Shown one piece after another: positions 7,882-18,303 of a stretch of 41,240 nt of DNA; position 1 is the stretch's first letter; the number at the start of each line of letters is the position of its first letter. This stretch comes from Clostridiaceae bacterium. GTDB taxonomy: Bacteria > Bacillota > Clostridia > DSM-8532. Under the pieces are notes generated by a model. That model ran no database searches, was not told the DNA's origin, and saw only the letters and a program-made list of their open reading frames with translations. The stretch spans positions 1 through 41,240 of the forward strand of contig JAAYNX010000038.1 in the NCBI GenBank assembly GCA_012520615.1, in the 5' to 3' direction. A program made the translations under genes and the position numbers.

Positions 7882-10311
7882 ATGATATACGGAAAGTTTA
7901 CAAAAAAAGCAGAAGCAGCATTAATTTTAGCAAAAGAATGTGCCGTAGCTTTCGGTCATTCCTATATTGGGACAGAACATATTTTGTGGGGGCTTGCCAA
8001 GGAGGGAACTGCTATTGCGGCCAGTGTTCTATCTTCTAATGGAATAAATGAGGAACGTGTCAAAGAAAAGATTTTGGAGCTTATTGGTGGTGGAGATGGT
8101 ACTACTTCTACTTTGACATATACCCCAAGAACTAAACGTGTTCTAGAACTTAGTTATGCTGAAGCAAGGCGTATGGGACAAAATTTTATCGGAACAGAAC
8201 ATTTACTGATTGCTATTTTGCGTGAGGGTGAAAGTGTTGCTGTAAGAATTCTAACTGATTTGGGCGGAGATATTAGAAAACTGTATGAGAGTATTTTATC
8301 CATGTTGAGCGAGGATACTCCCTTGGCAGCTTCTCAGTCTAAACCACAGGCAACTGATTTAGAGACTCCTACCCTAGATCAGTTTGGCCGGGACTTAACC
8401 GCTATGGTTCGTGAAGGCAAAATTGATCCTGTGATTGGGCGAGACAAAGAAATTGAGCGAGTAATTCAAATTTTAAGCAGAAGAACTAAAAACAATCCTT
8501 GCCTGATTGGTGAGCCTGGAGTGGGTAAAACAGCTATTAGTGAAGGCCTTGCACATAAAATTATTGATGGGAATGTGCCTGAAACCCTGAAGGATAAACG
8601 TGTTGTTACTCTGGATCTGTCTTCTATGGTTGCCGGTGCAAAATATAGAGGAGAATTTGAGGACAGGCTGAAAAAGTCCATAGAAGAGATAAGAAACGTC
8701 GGAAATGTGGTGCTTTTCATTGATGAATTGCACACCATAGTAGGGGCAGGTGCAGCAGAAGGAGCAATTGATGCAGCTAACATTCTAAAACCACTTCTGG
8801 CTAGAGGTGAAATTCAGATAATCGGTGCAACAACCCTTGACGAATACCGTAAGCATATTGAAAAGGATGCTGCTCTAGAGCGCCGATTCCAGCCTATTAC
8901 CGTTGATGAGCCGACTCAGGAGGAAGCCATAGAAATTTTGATGGGTATCAGGGATAAATATGAAGCACATCACAAGGTTGAAATAACTGATAAGGCCATA
9001 GAAGCGGCAGTAAAATTATCTTCCAGATATATAAACGACAGGTATTTGCCGGATAAAGCTATTGATCTTATAGATGAGGCGTCCAGTAAAGTACGATTGA
9101 TGAGCTTTACCGCACCGCCGGATTTACAGGACTTGGAACGAAAAATTGAAGACTTGCACAAAATGAAGGAAGATGCCATTGTAAGTCAGGAATTTGAAAA
9201 AGCGGCATCACTGCGTGATGAGGAAAACAAGCTGAAGGAAGAACTGGCAGCTAAAAAAGATGCTTGGCAGATGGAAAACTCGAAAAACACTCAAATTGTA
9301 ACCGAGGAAGAGATTGCCGGGATTATTGGTTCATGGACAGGTATACCTGTGAGCCGGCTTGCCCAAGAAGAAACTGAGCGTCTTAAAAATATGGAATCGG
9401 TTCTTCATAATAGGGTTATTGGTCAAGAGGACGCTGTAAGTGCGGTTTCACGAGCAATAAGAAGAGGCAGAGTAGGATTGAAAGATCCTAAACGTCCTGT
9501 AGGCTCATTCATTTTTTCTGGACCAACCGGCGTGGGAAAAACTGAACTTTCAAAGGCCCTTGCAGAAGCGCTCTTTGGCGATGAAAGCCTGATGATTCGT
9601 ATTGATATGTCCGAATATATGGAAAAGCATAGTGTATCCAGACTTGTAGGTTCACCTCCCGGATATGTAGGCTATGATGAGGGAGGCCAGTTAACCGAAA
9701 AGGTTAGAAGAAAACCATATTCGGTAATTCTCTTTGACGAGATTGAAAAGGCGCATCCCGATGTGTTTAATATGCTTCTTCAGATTCTAGATGATGGAAG
9801 ATTGACTGATTCCACAGGAAGGGCCGTAGACTTTAGAAATACCGTAATCATTATGACTTCCAATGTGGGAGCTCGTGATATTGTTGAACCTAAACGGCTT
9901 GGCTTCGGATCAATGGAGGAGAACTCCAAACGTGATTACGAAGACATGAAAAAGAATGTAATGACTGAGCTTAAAAAAACCTTCCGTCCGGAATTTATTA
10001 ACCGTATAGACGAGATTATAGTATTCCATCCGTTAAGCCGTGATGAGATAAAGAAAATTGGCGAGCTGATGCTCAATGAAACCGCCAAGCGAATGGCGCA
10101 GAACAACATTAGCATTACCTTTACCGATGAGGTAAAAGAATTTCTTGCCGAGAAGGGTTATGACAAAGTTTATGGGGCAAGACCGCTAAAGCGGACTATT
10201 CAGGAGCATATAGAAGATAAGCTTGCTGAAGCTATTTTGGACAATAAAGTCAAGGAAGGCGATAATGTAACTATATCCTATGCGGACGGAAAAATCACAA
10301 TAAATAAGTAA
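7882..10311 (+). CDS. clpC: ClpC, AAA+ unfoldase of the Clp protease
   Basis: An 809-residue HSP100 ATPase that unfolds substrates, including arginine-phosphorylated proteins, for ClpP. Order: two Clp_N repeats (about 2-140), AAA1 with Walker A GEPGVGKT (about 210-217) and Walker B VVLFIDE, a middle coiled region with a UVR motif (about 415-450), AAA2 with GPTGVGKT and VILFDEIEK, and a C-terminal D2-small domain ([12 protein letters not shown]). RLGFGS in AAA2 fits the ClpP-docking LGF loop. ATG 7882 is preferred over an in-frame GTG at 7873, which itself lies in the GAGGTG ribosome site (7870-7875). It is the last gene of the CtsR operon; clpP is not in the window. Confidence 0.96.
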   Translation: MIYGKFTKKAEAALILAKECAVAFGHSYIGTEHILWGLAKEGTAIAASVLSSNGINEERVKEKILELIGGGDGTTSTLTYTPRTKRVLELSYAEARRMGQNFIGTEHLLIAILREGESVAVRILTDLGGDIRKLYESILSMLSEDTPLAASQSKPQATDLETPTLDQFGRDLTAMVREGKIDPVIGRDKEIERVIQILSRRTKNNPCLIGEPGVGKTAISEGLAHKIIDGNVPETLKDKRVVTLDLSSMVAGAKYRGEFEDRLKKSIEEIRNVGNVVLFIDELHTIVGAGAAEGAIDAANILKPLLARGEIQIIGATTLDEYRKHIEKDAALERRFQPITVDEPTQEEAIEILMGIRDKYEAHHKVEITDKAIEAAVKLSSRYINDRYLPDKAIDLIDEASSKVRLMSFTAPPDLQDLERKIEDLHKMKEDAIVSQEFEKAASLRDEENKLKEELAAKKDAWQMENSKNTQIVTEEEIAGIIGSWTGIPVSRLAQEETERLKNMESVLHNRVIGQEDAVSAVSRAIRRGRVGLKDPKRPVGSFIFSGPTGVGKTELSKALAEALFGDESLMIRIDMSEYMEKHSVSRLVGSPPGYVGYDEGGQLTEKVRRKPYSVILFDEIEKAHPDVFNMLLQILDDGRLTDSTGRAVDFRNTVIIMTSNVGARDIVEPKRLGFGSMEENSKRDYEDMKKNVMTELKKTFRPEFINRIDEIIVFHPLSRDEIKKIGELMLNETAKRMAQNNISITFTDEVKEFLAEKGYDKVYGARPLKRTIQEHIEDKLAEAILDNKVKEGDNVTISYADGKITINK

Positions 10312-10378
10312 GTAAGTATGAGAAACCTTGCGATGCTATCACTCAGCAGGCACCTTTTCTATGGGCGGTATAGTGTTA

Positions 10379-10406
10379 CGTCCGCCGCAAAATGGGACGG
10401 CGGACG
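10379..10406. repeat. GC-rich 9-bp hairpin downstream of clpC
   Basis: Perfect inverted repeat CGTCCGCCG / CGGCGGACG with a 10-nt spacer, unusually GC-rich for this window and without a T-tract on either strand. It may end the clpC transcript by processing or be a short palindromic element. The rest of 10312-10485 shows nothing else I can assign. Confidence 0.5.
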
Positions 10407-10485
10407 AAATAAAGAGAGAAAACGAGATAAAAAGAGCAAATAAATGAGCTAGAGAGATGTATTTTAAATTTAACGGATTTTCATC

Positions 10486-10515
10486 TTGACACCTTAACAA
10501 TATCTGTATTAAAAT
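10486..10515 (+). promoter_or_regulatory. Sigma-A promoter of rplM-rpsI
   Basis: TTGACA (10486-10491), 18-bp spacer, TAAAAT (10510-10515). It lies about 90 nt upstream of rplM, leaving room for a structured leader. Confidence 0.75.
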
Positions 10516-10516
10516 G

Positions 10517-10578
10517 AATAACGCTGCACTGTGCGGCGTTATTTTATTGTTTATGTCAGTTTATCGGGAAATATCCCG
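10517..10578 (+). promoter_or_regulatory. Candidate ribosomal protein L13 leader
   Basis: AATAACGC (10517-10524) pairs perfectly with GCGTTATT (10536-10543), with an inner GCA/TGC helix, and is followed by a T-rich stretch. A second hairpin CGGGA / TCCCG (10565-10569 and 10574-10578) sits before the ribosome site at 10591. The location directly upstream of rplM matches the known Firmicutes L13 leader family; I could not run a covariance-model match. Confidence 0.5.
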
Positions 10579-10604
10579 TAAAGCATATTAAAGGAGGTTA
10601 CCTA

Positions 10605-11039
10605 ATGAAGACGTTTATGGCTAAGGCAGAAGAAGTCGATAGAAAATGGTATGTTATTGACGTTGAGGGTAAGGTTCTTGGACGTGCGGCAAGTGAAGTT
10701 GCCAAAATACTCCGTGGCAAGAACAAACCTATTTATACACCTCATACTGATACAGGTGATTTTGTTATTATTATTAACGCAGACAAAATTGTGTTAACAG
10801 GTAATAAGCTTGATCAGAAGATGTACAGACGTCACACCGGTTGGATTGGTCACTTGAAGGAAGTTAAATATAGACACTTCCTTGAAAAGCAACCAGAGAA
10901 AGTATTTGAGCTTGCTGTGAAGAGAATGCTTCCCGGCAACAGATTAGGACGTGCTATGTTAAAAAAGCTCAAGGTTTATGCAGGCTCAGAACACAATCAT
11001 CAGGCTCAAAAACCTGAAGTTCTAGAGCTGAATATTTAA
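10605..11039 (+). CDS. rplM: 50S ribosomal protein L13
   Basis: A 144-residue ribosomal protein of the large subunit with the typical start [25 protein letters not shown] (abridged), the [18 protein letters not shown] core and the [21 protein letters not shown] signature. AAGGAGGT at 10591-10598 supports the ATG. It forms the conserved pair with rpsI 20 nt downstream, behind its own promoter and leader. Confidence 0.98.
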   Translation: MKTFMAKAEEVDRKWYVIDVEGKVLGRAASEVAKILRGKNKPIYTPHTDTGDFVIIINADKIVLTGNKLDQKMYRRHTGWIGHLKEVKYRHFLEKQPEKVFELAVKRMLPGNRLGRAMLKKLKVYAGSEHNHQAQKPEVLELNI

Positions 11040-11059
11040 GTGGAGGGGAGGATACGAAA

Positions 11060-11452
11060 ATGGCAAAGGTACAGTATTACGGTACAGGTAGAAGAAAGAA
11101 ATCCATTGCAAGGTGCAGATTAGTACCCGGAAATGGCAATATAACAATAAATGACAGGACTATTGACGACTATTTTGGTCTGGAAACCCTAAAGGTTATC
11201 TGTAGATCACCTATGGTTCTAACAGATACCATCGGGAAGTTTAATGCTATTATTAATGTAAGAGGCGGCGGGTTTACAGGTCAGGCCGGTGCAATCCGTC
11301 ACGGTATTTCAAGAGCTTTATTAAAGGCTGACGATGCTTTTAGAACTCCCCTTAAGAAGGCTGGCTTCTTAACTCGTGATCCAAGAATGAAGGAAAGAAA
11401 GAAGTACGGTTTAAAGGGAGCACGTCGTGCGCCACAGTTCTCAAAGAGATAA
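11060..11452 (+). CDS. rpsI: 30S ribosomal protein S9
   Basis: A 130-residue small-subunit protein whose basic C-terminal tail reaches the decoding site. The signature [20 protein letters not shown] is complete, and the tail ends RRAPQFSKR as in other bacteria. TGGAGGGGAGG at 11041-11051 is its ribosome site. It is the second gene of the rplM operon and is followed by a terminator. Confidence 0.98.
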   Translation: MAKVQYYGTGRRKKSIARCRLVPGNGNITINDRTIDDYFGLETLKVICRSPMVLTDTIGKFNAIINVRGGGFTGQAGAIRHGISRALLKADDAFRTPLKKAGFLTRDPRMKERKKYGLKGARRAPQFSKR

Positions 11453-11513
11453 TATTAGTCAACATACACTTGTGTTTGTTCAGACTTACAAAGTTTGTTT
11501 ATTGCAAGCGTAC

Positions 11514-11550
11514 AACCGTCATTGGTTTAAATACCTTTGGCGGTTTTTTT
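11514..11550 (+). terminator. Intrinsic terminator after rpsI
   Basis: AACCGTCA (11514-11521) pairs with TGGCGGTT (11538-11545) through one G-T wobble, an inner GGT/ACC helix follows, and the tail has seven T (11544-11550). Confidence 0.88.
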
Positions 11551-11652
11551 ATGTGTAAAATTTGAAAAACGTTTGTGTAGATAGGCTTTTTTGGCCCAAG
11601 AACTCCAAAATGTAAGATTTTATTAGATCAGGCCAAAGGTGAAGGGGTTGCC

Positions 11653-11718
11653 TTTAATTAAGTATTGACTTAAACAAAAGGCGGATGTATGATTTAATTA
11701 AGCATACACTTAATTAAA
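11653..11718 (+). promoter_or_regulatory. arsR promoter framed by two palindromic operators
   Basis: Operator 1 is TTTAATTAAG-tattga-CTTAA (11653-11673). Operator 2 is a perfect 10-bp inverted repeat, TTTAATTAAG-cataca-CTTAATTAAA (11693-11718). The -35 TTGACT (11665-11670) lies inside operator 1, and the -10 TATGAT (11688-11693) touches operator 2, with a 17-bp spacer. Both operators use the same 6-nt centre spacing. The layout predicts tight autorepression, presumably by the adjacent ArsR-family protein. Confidence 0.8.
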
Positions 11719-11735
11719 TGAGATGGAGGGTATAT

Positions 11736-12104
11736 ATGGAGATAACAAGCGTACTTAAAGCCATAGCCGATGAAACGAGATTTAAAATGCTTAAATTACT
11801 ATTACAACATAATTATTGCGTAAGGGCATTGTCAAGAAATCTTGAGTTGTCGGAGTCGGCAATATCACAGCACATAAAAGTTTTAAGGGAAGCAGGTCTG
11901 CTTATAGGAGTGAAAAAGGGTTACTATATGCATTATGAGGTAGACCGAAACACCTTGCGTAAACTTTCTTCTAAAATTGAGGAACTTGCTGCAATTGATA
12001 GGGAGGTTTGTAATCCTGAAAATGTAGGGTGTGAGTCTTCTGAGCGGAAAATGTGTCATGTACAAAGAAGGGGTCATAAGTGTTCTAATGAAGCACAGCC
12101 CTAA
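11736..12104 (+). CDS. ArsR/SmtB-family transcriptional regulator with Cys-rich tail
   Basis: A 122-residue winged-helix repressor. The HTH runs through VRALSRNLELSESAISQHIKVL (about 29-50 in part), with the wing near KKGYYMHYEV. The usual alpha-3 metal site (CVCDL) is reduced to one Cys, C28 in NYCVRAL. A tail of about 30 residues carries C92, C99, C107 and C116 plus H108 and H114, which could bind a metal or a thiol-reactive ligand; that is inference. ATG 11736 is preferred over an in-frame ATG at 11718 because the TGGAGGG site (11724-11730) serves it and 11718 lies in the operator. It heads a probable operon with the ABC exporter genes. Confidence 0.88.
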   Translation: MEITSVLKAIADETRFKMLKLLLQHNYCVRALSRNLELSESAISQHIKVLREAGLLIGVKKGYYMHYEVDRNTLRKLSSKIEELAAIDREVCNPENVGCESSERKMCHVQRRGHKCSNEAQP

Positions 12105-12144
12105 TATTATGCTGAAGATAAAGAGGAAGGATGTGTAGACAATC

Positions 12145-13104
12145 ATGGAAATTGTCAATGTCACAAATCTAAAAAAAGTATATGGAGAAACTCAAGCAGT
12201 TAATGAAGTTTCTTTTAGTATTAAAAAGGGTGAAGTTTTTGGTTTCTTAGGTCCCAATGGAGCAGGAAAAACCTCAACAATTAATATGATGATTGGGTTG
12301 TCCAAGCCTACCAACGGCCACATTGTGATAGATGGAATTGATGCCATAAAACACATTAAAAAAGTCCAGAAAATTATAGGAATTATTCCTGATGAAAATA
12401 ATTTATATGATGAAATGGATGGCTTCGATAACCTTTGCTTTTGTGCTTCGCTATATGGGATGCGTAAAGCAGAGCGTGAAAAAAGAGCGATGGAGTTGTT
12501 GGAACAATTTGATTTAACTAAAGCAGGGAAACGCCCTTTCAAAACGTATTCAAAAGGAATGAAACGAAAACTTACAATAGCCGCCGGGATTATACATAAT
12601 CCTAAAATATTATTTTTAGATGAACCTACAACAGGCATAGATATTGAAAGTGCAAGACAAATAAGAGAACTAATATTGGACTTAAAAAAACAAGATAAAA
12701 CTATTTTTATTACTACACATTATATTGAAGAGGCTGAACGAATCTGTGATAGGATTGCTTTTATTGTAAATGGTAAGATTGTAAAAGTTGATACAGTAAC
12801 TGAATTGATGGAAAGCGTAGAACAAGAACATAAAATTAGGTTGCAACTTGACAGCAGTATAAAAGAGATGAAACAAGAAGTAGAAAATAATCTTGTAAAT
12901 TGCAGGATAGATATTCTAGATGAAAATTCTTGCCTAATTATCTCTAAAGAACGTATTGCCTTATCGCCTATTTTACAACTACTTGACAGTAAAGGAATTT
13001 CCGTTTACGAGGCAAAAGAAATAAAACCATCATTAGAAGATGTGTTTGTTAAAATAACGGGTATTGATGCCTCAAAACTAAAAAATGAAAAGGTGGGGAA
13101 CTAG
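12145..13104 (+). CDS. ABC transporter ATP-binding protein (ABC-2 exporter type)
   Basis: A 319-residue nucleotide-binding subunit of the CcmA/DrrA type. Walker A GPNGAGKTS (about 35-43), signature YSKGMKRKL (about 133-141), Walker B ILFLDEPTTGID and H-loop TTHYIEEAE are all present. The Q-loop position reads IPDENNLYD, with Asp where Gln is usual. A C-terminal accessory domain of about 90 residues follows, as in drug and lipid exporters. Substrate unknown. AGGAAGG (12123-12129) is a rather distant ribosome site. It sits 40 nt after the ArsR gene and abuts the permease, so regulation by the ArsR protein is likely. Confidence 0.92.
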   Translation: MEIVNVTNLKKVYGETQAVNEVSFSIKKGEVFGFLGPNGAGKTSTINMMIGLSKPTNGHIVIDGIDAIKHIKKVQKIIGIIPDENNLYDEMDGFDNLCFCASLYGMRKAEREKRAMELLEQFDLTKAGKRPFKTYSKGMKRKLTIAAGIIHNPKILFLDEPTTGIDIESARQIRELILDLKKQDKTIFITTHYIEEAERICDRIAFIVNGKIVKVDTVTELMESVEQEHKIRLQLDSSIKEMKQEVENNLVNCRIDILDENSCLIISKERIALSPILQLLDSKGISVYEAKEIKPSLEDVFVKITGIDASKLKNEKVGN

Positions 13105-13839
13105 ATGCAAACTTTAATTGCATTTTGGAATATCCTAAAAAAAGATATAAACAATTACTATTTAAAACCACCTAACATCAGTTGGGGGATTATATTTCCG
13201 CTTTCTTGGACACTAATGCAACTTATCCGTTCACAAGGAGATATTGGAATTGCAGAGTTGCTTCCAGGTTTAATGGCCATGAGCGTATTGTTTGGGACAA
13301 CTTCAATGCTGGCCGTCACAATCACATTTGAGAAAAGAAGCCGCTCATTTGACAGGTTGTTAGTTGCACCGATAAGTATAAGTGTGTTAGTCATTGCTAA
13401 AATTCTAGGAGCTATCTTATTTGGAATTCTAAATGCATTTGCACCAGTTATCTTTGCAGTATTCTTTATAAATTTAAGGGGAATTAACTGGGGGATTACA
13501 TTAGTTGCAGTAATTTTAATAGCAGTTACTTCTGCTTTACTGGGTTTGTTAATTGCTGTATCTGCAAAGGAAGTATTTGAGGCCCAAACATTTTCAAACT
13601 TTTTTAGATTTCCAATGTTATTTTTATGCGGCCTATTTATACCGATTGATAATTTGCCAGTCATCTTAAAACCAATATCATTTTGTTTACCTCTGACCTA
13701 CGGAACAGATATACTTAATGGCATGATTACAGGTAATTCTATCTTTACTACTACATTTAGTGTTTTTATCATGTTAGGTTTTGTTTCATTATTATTTTAC
13801 TTGTGCTTGAAAAATATTAATAAAAAGTGGATTTATTAA
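13105..13839 (+). CDS. ABC-2 type permease
   Basis: A 244-residue integral membrane protein with about six hydrophobic segments and the ABC-2 signature region near LFLCGLFIPIDNLPVILKPI (about 172-191). It is the membrane partner of the preceding ATPase: its ATG immediately follows the ATPase stop codon, with AAGGTGGGG inside the end of that gene as ribosome site. The substrate cannot be read from sequence; control by an ArsR-family protein hints at a stress-related or toxic ligand. Confidence 0.9.
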   Translation: MQTLIAFWNILKKDINNYYLKPPNISWGIIFPLSWTLMQLIRSQGDIGIAELLPGLMAMSVLFGTTSMLAVTITFEKRSRSFDRLLVAPISISVLVIAKILGAILFGILNAFAPVIFAVFFINLRGINWGITLVAVILIAVTSALLGLLIAVSAKEVFEAQTFSNFFRFPMLFLCGLFIPIDNLPVILKPISFCLPLTYGTDILNGMITGNSIFTTTFSVFIMLGFVSLLFYLCLKNINKKWIY

Positions 13840-13854
13840 TTAGTTTTACTCAAA

Positions 13855-13884
13855 CGCCTTTGGTGTAATCCTACACCAAAGGCG
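13855..13884. terminator. Strong hairpin after the ABC exporter operon
   Basis: Perfect 13-bp stem CGCCTTTGGTGTA / TACACCAAAGGCG with an ATCC loop. No T-tract follows on the plus strand, so it is terminator-like rather than a textbook intrinsic terminator. Confidence 0.6.
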
Positions 13885-13978
13885 CATAACATCGGTAAAG
13901 TAGCCAACCTAGAATAAATATTTATGTGGATATAGATAAAACCGGAGGGGCATATTCTTATTTAGTCATTTCCATATA

Positions 13979-14007
13979 TTGCGCTCCGTACATATGTTCG
14001 GTATAAT
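13979..14007 (+). promoter_or_regulatory. Sigma-A promoter of uvrA
   Basis: TTGCGC (13979-13984), 17-bp spacer, perfect TATAAT (14002-14007). The spacer contains a LexA box. The resulting leader is about 110 nt, in which I see no clear structure. Confidence 0.75.
13987..14000. promoter_or_regulatory. LexA (DinR) SOS box in the uvrA promoter
   Basis: CGTACATATGTTCG differs by one base from the symmetric Gram-positive SOS box CGAACATATGTTCG and sits between -35 and -10, where LexA would block polymerase. uvrA is a known SOS gene. Confidence 0.82.
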
Positions 14008-14122
14008 AGGTATTATTGTTTTGTGAGAGAATACAATACGGTTTACAAAGTAACTATATGAGTATATTATCTCTACATCGGATTAATAATACTATTTCTT
14101 AAGTATGGAAAGAAGAACATAT

Positions 14123-16945
14123 ATGAAAGACAAAATATATATAAAAGGTGCATGCGAACATAATCTTAAAAATGTCGATGTTGTAATTCCACGGGACAAG
14201 CTCGTTGTTATAACAGGTTTAAGCGGTTCAGGCAAATCATCCCTTGCCTTCGATACAATTTATGCTGAGGGGCAAAGGCGATATGTTGAATCTCTCTCGG
14301 CATATGCACGACAATTTTTAGGCCTGATGGAAAAGCCTGAAGTAGAGTTTATTGAAGGGCTTTCCCCGGCCATATCCATTGACCAAAGAACCACCTCGCG
14401 AAATCCTCGCTCTACCGTAGGAACTGTCACAGAAATTTACGATTATTTCAGGTTGATGTTTGCACGAATAGGGGTACCTCATTGCCCCCAATGTGGAAAA
14501 CCTATCACCCAGCAAAGCGTTGATCAGATGGTTGATGCCATTATGGCACTAAAAGAGGGAACCCGTATTCAGGTTCTTGCTCCGGTTATAAGAGGCCGCA
14601 AGGGCGAATATGTAAAACTGATTCAGGAAGCAAAAAAGAACGGTTATGTCCGGGTGCGAATAGATGGCGAAGTCATGGACATAAACGATGAAATCAAGTT
14701 GGAGAAACAGCGCAAACATACAATTGAAATAGTGGTAGACCGCCTGATTGTTAGGCCAGATATTCAGAAACGTCTTACCGACTCTATTGAAACAAGCCTG
14801 AACCTTACCGGAGGGCTATTGACAATAGATGTTATAGGGCAGGAAGAAATGGTTTTTTCTCAGAACTATGCCTGTCCGGACTGTGGTATAAGCATAGAGG
14901 AGCTTACCCCCAGGATGTTCTCCTTTAATAATCCCTATGGAGCCTGCCCAACCTGCGGCGGTTTAGGAACACTTCTTAAAATTGATCCAGATATGGTAAT
15001 TCAGGACAAAACTAAGTCCTTAACCGGAGGAGCCTTGACCATGACAGGCTGGAATTTTACCAACGAGGATGGGTACAGCCGCATGTATCTAGATGCTCTT
15101 GCCAAGCATTATAATTTTGATCCTGATACACCTGTGGAAAAGCTGCCAAAAAGGATTATGGATATTGTACTATATGGAACAGGTAGTGAAAAAATAAAAA
15201 TTGAGTACAATAAAGAAAATGGCAGCGGTACTTTTTTAACAGCCTTTGAAGGTGTTATAAACAGTATGGAAAGGCGTTATAGAGAAACCAAGTCTGATAG
15301 CCAGAAAGATTATTATGAAAGCTTCATGAGTAACATTCCCTGCCATGAATGTGATGGAAAGCGCCTGAAAAAAGAAAGCTTAGCTGTTACAGTTTCCGGT
15401 AAAAACATACATGAGATTAGCTCAATGTCTATAAAAGAAAGTGCAAAGTTCTTTAACAACCTTAAGCTAAACAAAAGAGACAGCCTTATAGCTTCGCAGA
15501 TATTAAAAGAAATCAAAGCCCGTCTAGGTTTTTTAGTGGATGTGGGGCTCAATTATCTTACATTACATCGTGCCGCCGGATCTCTTTCAGGGGGAGAAGC
15601 TCAAAGAATACGCCTTGCAACCCAGATCGGTTCAGGGCTTACTGGTGTGCTTTATGTTTTAGACGAGCCAAGTATAGGTCTTCACCAACGGGATAACGAG
15701 AAGCTTCTTGTGGCACTTAAACGTCTGAGAGACTTGGGCAATTCCCTTATTGTTGTAGAACACGATGAAGATACAATGTATGCTGCCGACCATATTATAG
15801 ATATGGGTCCGGGAGCGGGAGAGTACGGTGGACGAATTATAGCTGAAGGGCCTATTGAGAGCATTAAGGCAAATCCAGAATCTATAACGGGCTTGTATTT
15901 AAGTGGCGCTCGTAAAATAGAAGTTCCACAAAAAAGACGTAAACCCAATGGAAAAATATTGCGTGTTCTTGGAGCCAGGGAAAACAATCTTAAAGATATC
16001 GATGTAGACATACCATTAGGTGTATTCACCTGTGTTACCGGAGTTTCCGGTTCGGGAAAGAGCTCCCTTATTAATGAAATTGTATATAAAAAACTGGCTC
16101 ACAAGCTTAACCGGGCAAAGACAAAAGCAGGTCTGCACAGGGATATATTAGGATTAGAACATCTAGACAAAATTATTAATATTGATCAATCTCCCATAGG
16201 GCGAATGCCAAGCTCCAATGCCGCCACGTATACAGGTCTATTTAATGTTATAAGAGATTTGTTCGCCCAAACTGTAGATGCTAAAACAAAGGGATATAAA
16301 GCAGGGCGGTTTAGCTTCAATGTTCGGGGAGGAAGATGTGAGGCCTGTTCCGGTGACGGTATTATTAAGATTGAAATGCATTTTCTTCCCGACGTGTTTG
16401 TGCCTTGCGAGGTTTGCAAAGGAAAACGCTATAATCGGGAAACTCTTGAGGTAAAATACAAGGGTAAAAATATTGCAGATGTACTAAATATGACAGTAAC
16501 CGAAGCTTTGAAGTTTTTCGAAAATATACCTAAGATACAACGAAAAATTCAGACTCTATATGATGTAGGTCTTGGCTATATTAAACTCGGACAACCGGCT
16601 ACGACTTTGTCCGGTGGCGAGGCTCAGCGCGTGAAGTTGGCTACCGAATTATCAAAGCGGGCTACGGGAAAGACTATGTATATACTGGATGAACCAACAA
16701 CAGGTCTGCATATCGCTGATGTCGACAGGCTGATTGAAGTATTGCACAAGCTTGTAGATGCAGGCAACAGTGTTGTAGTTATAGAGCATAATTTAGAAGT
16801 TATAAAAACAGCGGATTATATTATTGATTTAGGCCCTGAGGGAGGGGATTTAGGAGGCCGAGTAATAGTTAGCGGAACTCCCGAAAAGGTGGCTTTATCA
16901 GAAGAATCACACACTGCACAATTTTTAAGAAAGATACTTGGATAG
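14123..16945 (+). CDS. uvrA: Excinuclease ABC subunit A
   Basis: A 940-residue damage-recognition ATPase of nucleotide excision repair, full length. ABC domain 1 has Walker [10 protein letters not shown] (about 31-39) and the UvrB-interaction zone with zinc cysteines CPQCGKP. The second zinc module is CPDC...CPTCGG. ABC signature 1 is [16 protein letters not shown] with [15 protein letters not shown] domain 2 has GVSGSGKSS, a zinc finger CEAC...CEVCKGKR and a second [18 protein letters not shown] 14123 is chosen because the family starts near [10 protein letters not shown]; an ATG at 14105 has no ribosome site, and even the preferred start has only a weak GGAAAGAAG. uvrB and uvrC are not in the window. 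Confidence 0.96.
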   Translation: MKDKIYIKGACEHNLKNVDVVIPRDKLVVITGLSGSGKSSLAFDTIYAEGQRRYVESLSAYARQFLGLMEKPEVEFIEGLSPAISIDQRTTSRNPRSTVGTVTEIYDYFRLMFARIGVPHCPQCGKPITQQSVDQMVDAIMALKEGTRIQVLAPVIRGRKGEYVKLIQEAKKNGYVRVRIDGEVMDINDEIKLEKQRKHTIEIVVDRLIVRPDIQKRLTDSIETSLNLTGGLLTIDVIGQEEMVFSQNYACPDCGISIEELTPRMFSFNNPYGACPTCGGLGTLLKIDPDMVIQDKTKSLTGGALTMTGWNFTNEDGYSRMYLDALAKHYNFDPDTPVEKLPKRIMDIVLYGTGSEKIKIEYNKENGSGTFLTAFEGVINSMERRYRETKSDSQKDYYESFMSNIPCHECDGKRLKKESLAVTVSGKNIHEISSMSIKESAKFFNNLKLNKRDSLIASQILKEIKARLGFLVDVGLNYLTLHRAAGSLSGGEAQRIRLATQIGSGLTGVLYVLDEPSIGLHQRDNEKLLVALKRLRDLGNSLIVVEHDEDTMYAADHIIDMGPGAGEYGGRIIAEGPIESIKANPESITGLYLSGARKIEVPQKRRKPNGKILRVLGARENNLKDIDVDIPLGVFTCVTGVSGSGKSSLINEIVYKKLAHKLNRAKTKAGLHRDILGLEHLDKIINIDQSPIGRMPSSNAATYTGLFNVIRDLFAQTVDAKTKGYKAGRFSFNVRGGRCEACSGDGIIKIEMHFLPDVFVPCEVCKGKRYNRETLEVKYKGKNIADVLNMTVTEALKFFENIPKIQRKIQTLYDVGLGYIKLGQPATTLSGGEAQRVKLATELSKRATGKTMYILDEPTTGLHIADVDRLIEVLHKLVDAGNSVVVIEHNLEVIKTADYIIDLGPEGGDLGGRVIVSGTPEKVALSEESHTAQFLRKILG

Positions 16946-17069
16946 AATTGATATTAAGGTATAAATAAAGCGGTGTGGTGCTACGCTAATTAAAATTATA
17001 TAAATGTTGGATATAATTATATGTAGTTGGGTAAGTAAAAAACATACACAAAAAAATGGAGGTGTAAAC

Positions 17070-18251
17070 ATGATACAGGTAAAAGATCAAATATACCATT
17101 TAGGGCTTAAAGATTGGGAATTGAGAAGCTTTCATGGGCATGAACTATCAACCTTTAACGGCTCAAGCTATAATTCTTATCTTATTAAAGACGAAAAAAC
17201 GGTTTTAGTGGATGCAGTGTGGGAACCACACTCAAAACAATTCATGGATATATTGGATAAGGAAGTAGGTATAGATAATATAGACTATATTATTGTTAAC
17301 CACTCCGAACCTGACCATTCCGGGGCATTAGTTGATATTCTAGAAAGACGGCCTGATATTCCTATATATTGCACAGCTAAGGGCGCCGAAATAATGCGGA
17401 AGCAATTTCACAAGGATTGGAACTTCAGGGCTGTTAAAACAGGTGACACCCTTAATATCGGGAAATATGAGCTTATCTTTGTGGAAATGACTATGATACA
17501 TTGGCCTGACAGCATGATGACTTTTGTTAAAGGTCCTAATGTACTGCTTTCTAATGATGCTTTCGGTCAGCATTTTGCTGGGGCATCAATTTTTGAGGAT
17601 GAGAATGATGAATGCGTTGTAATGCAGGAAGCAATTAAATACTATGCAGGAATACTAACCCCTATGTCGGCTCTAATAAAGAAAAAAATTGCTGAGGTTT
17701 TAGCTTTGAATCTTCCTATTGAAATGATTGCACCAAGCCACGGCTCAATATGGAGGAAAAACCCGTTAAGAATCGTTGAAAAATACGCAAAGTGGTCAGA
17801 CAATTATGATGAAGGCTATGTATCAATTATATATGATACAATGTACGATGCCACAAAGAAAATGGCGGATTCCATATCAAGGGGCCTTGAAAGCAAGGGA
17901 GTGCTAACTAAGCAGTTTAACAGCTCTCTTACTGATATGAGCGATTTAATAACTGATATATTCAAGTCCAAGGGAATCATAGTAGGCAGCTGTACTGTTA
18001 ATAACGGATATTTGCGCTCAATTGCGGCTCTTGTTGACGAAATAAAAGGACGCAAGTTCAAAAACAAAGTAGGTGCAGCGTTCGGAAGCTATGGGTGGAG
18101 TGGCGAAGCTCCTAAAAAGATACACAAGGAGCTTGAGGAGGCCGGTATTAAGATGGTTCATGAACCAATTTCGTTCAAATATCAGCCAGATGAGAATGAA
18201 CTTAAAGCTTGCTTCCAACTCGGTCGAGAATTTTCAAGCCATATTAAATAG
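17070..18251 (+). CDS. fprA: Flavodiiron protein (oxygen/NO reductase, class A)
   Basis: A 393-residue cytoplasmic protein with a metallo-beta-lactamase-like diiron domain and a C-terminal flavodoxin domain, expected to reduce O2 to water or NO to N2O to protect an anaerobe. The full diiron ligand set is visible: H78, E80, D82, H83, H144, D163 and H224. The FMN domain begins near residue 250 (SIIYDTMYDATKKMA) and contains GSYGWSGEAP. No fused rubredoxin or NADH module exists, so electrons must come from a separate rubredoxin. GGAGGTG at 17058-17064 sets the ATG; an upstream in-frame ATG at 17004 lacks a ribosome site. A TATAAT at 17012-17017 is a possible -10 with only a weak -35. Confidence 0.94.
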   Translation: MIQVKDQIYHLGLKDWELRSFHGHELSTFNGSSYNSYLIKDEKTVLVDAVWEPHSKQFMDILDKEVGIDNIDYIIVNHSEPDHSGALVDILERRPDIPIYCTAKGAEIMRKQFHKDWNFRAVKTGDTLNIGKYELIFVEMTMIHWPDSMMTFVKGPNVLLSNDAFGQHFAGASIFEDENDECVVMQEAIKYYAGILTPMSALIKKKIAEVLALNLPIEMIAPSHGSIWRKNPLRIVEKYAKWSDNYDEGYVSIIYDTMYDATKKMADSISRGLESKGVLTKQFNSSLTDMSDLITDIFKSKGIIVGSCTVNNGYLRSIAALVDEIKGRKFKNKVGAAFGSYGWSGEAPKKIHKELEEAGIKMVHEPISFKYQPDENELKACFQLGREFSSHIK

Positions 18252-18303
18252 ATATGGAGTATACAACAGGGTATTTGTAATATACAATAATTATGCGAAT
18301 ACA

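Noticed and set aside
12192-13664. Minus-strand open frames opposite the ABC exporter genes
   Set aside because: They mirror the reading frames of the ATPase and permease and lack start signals or family features.
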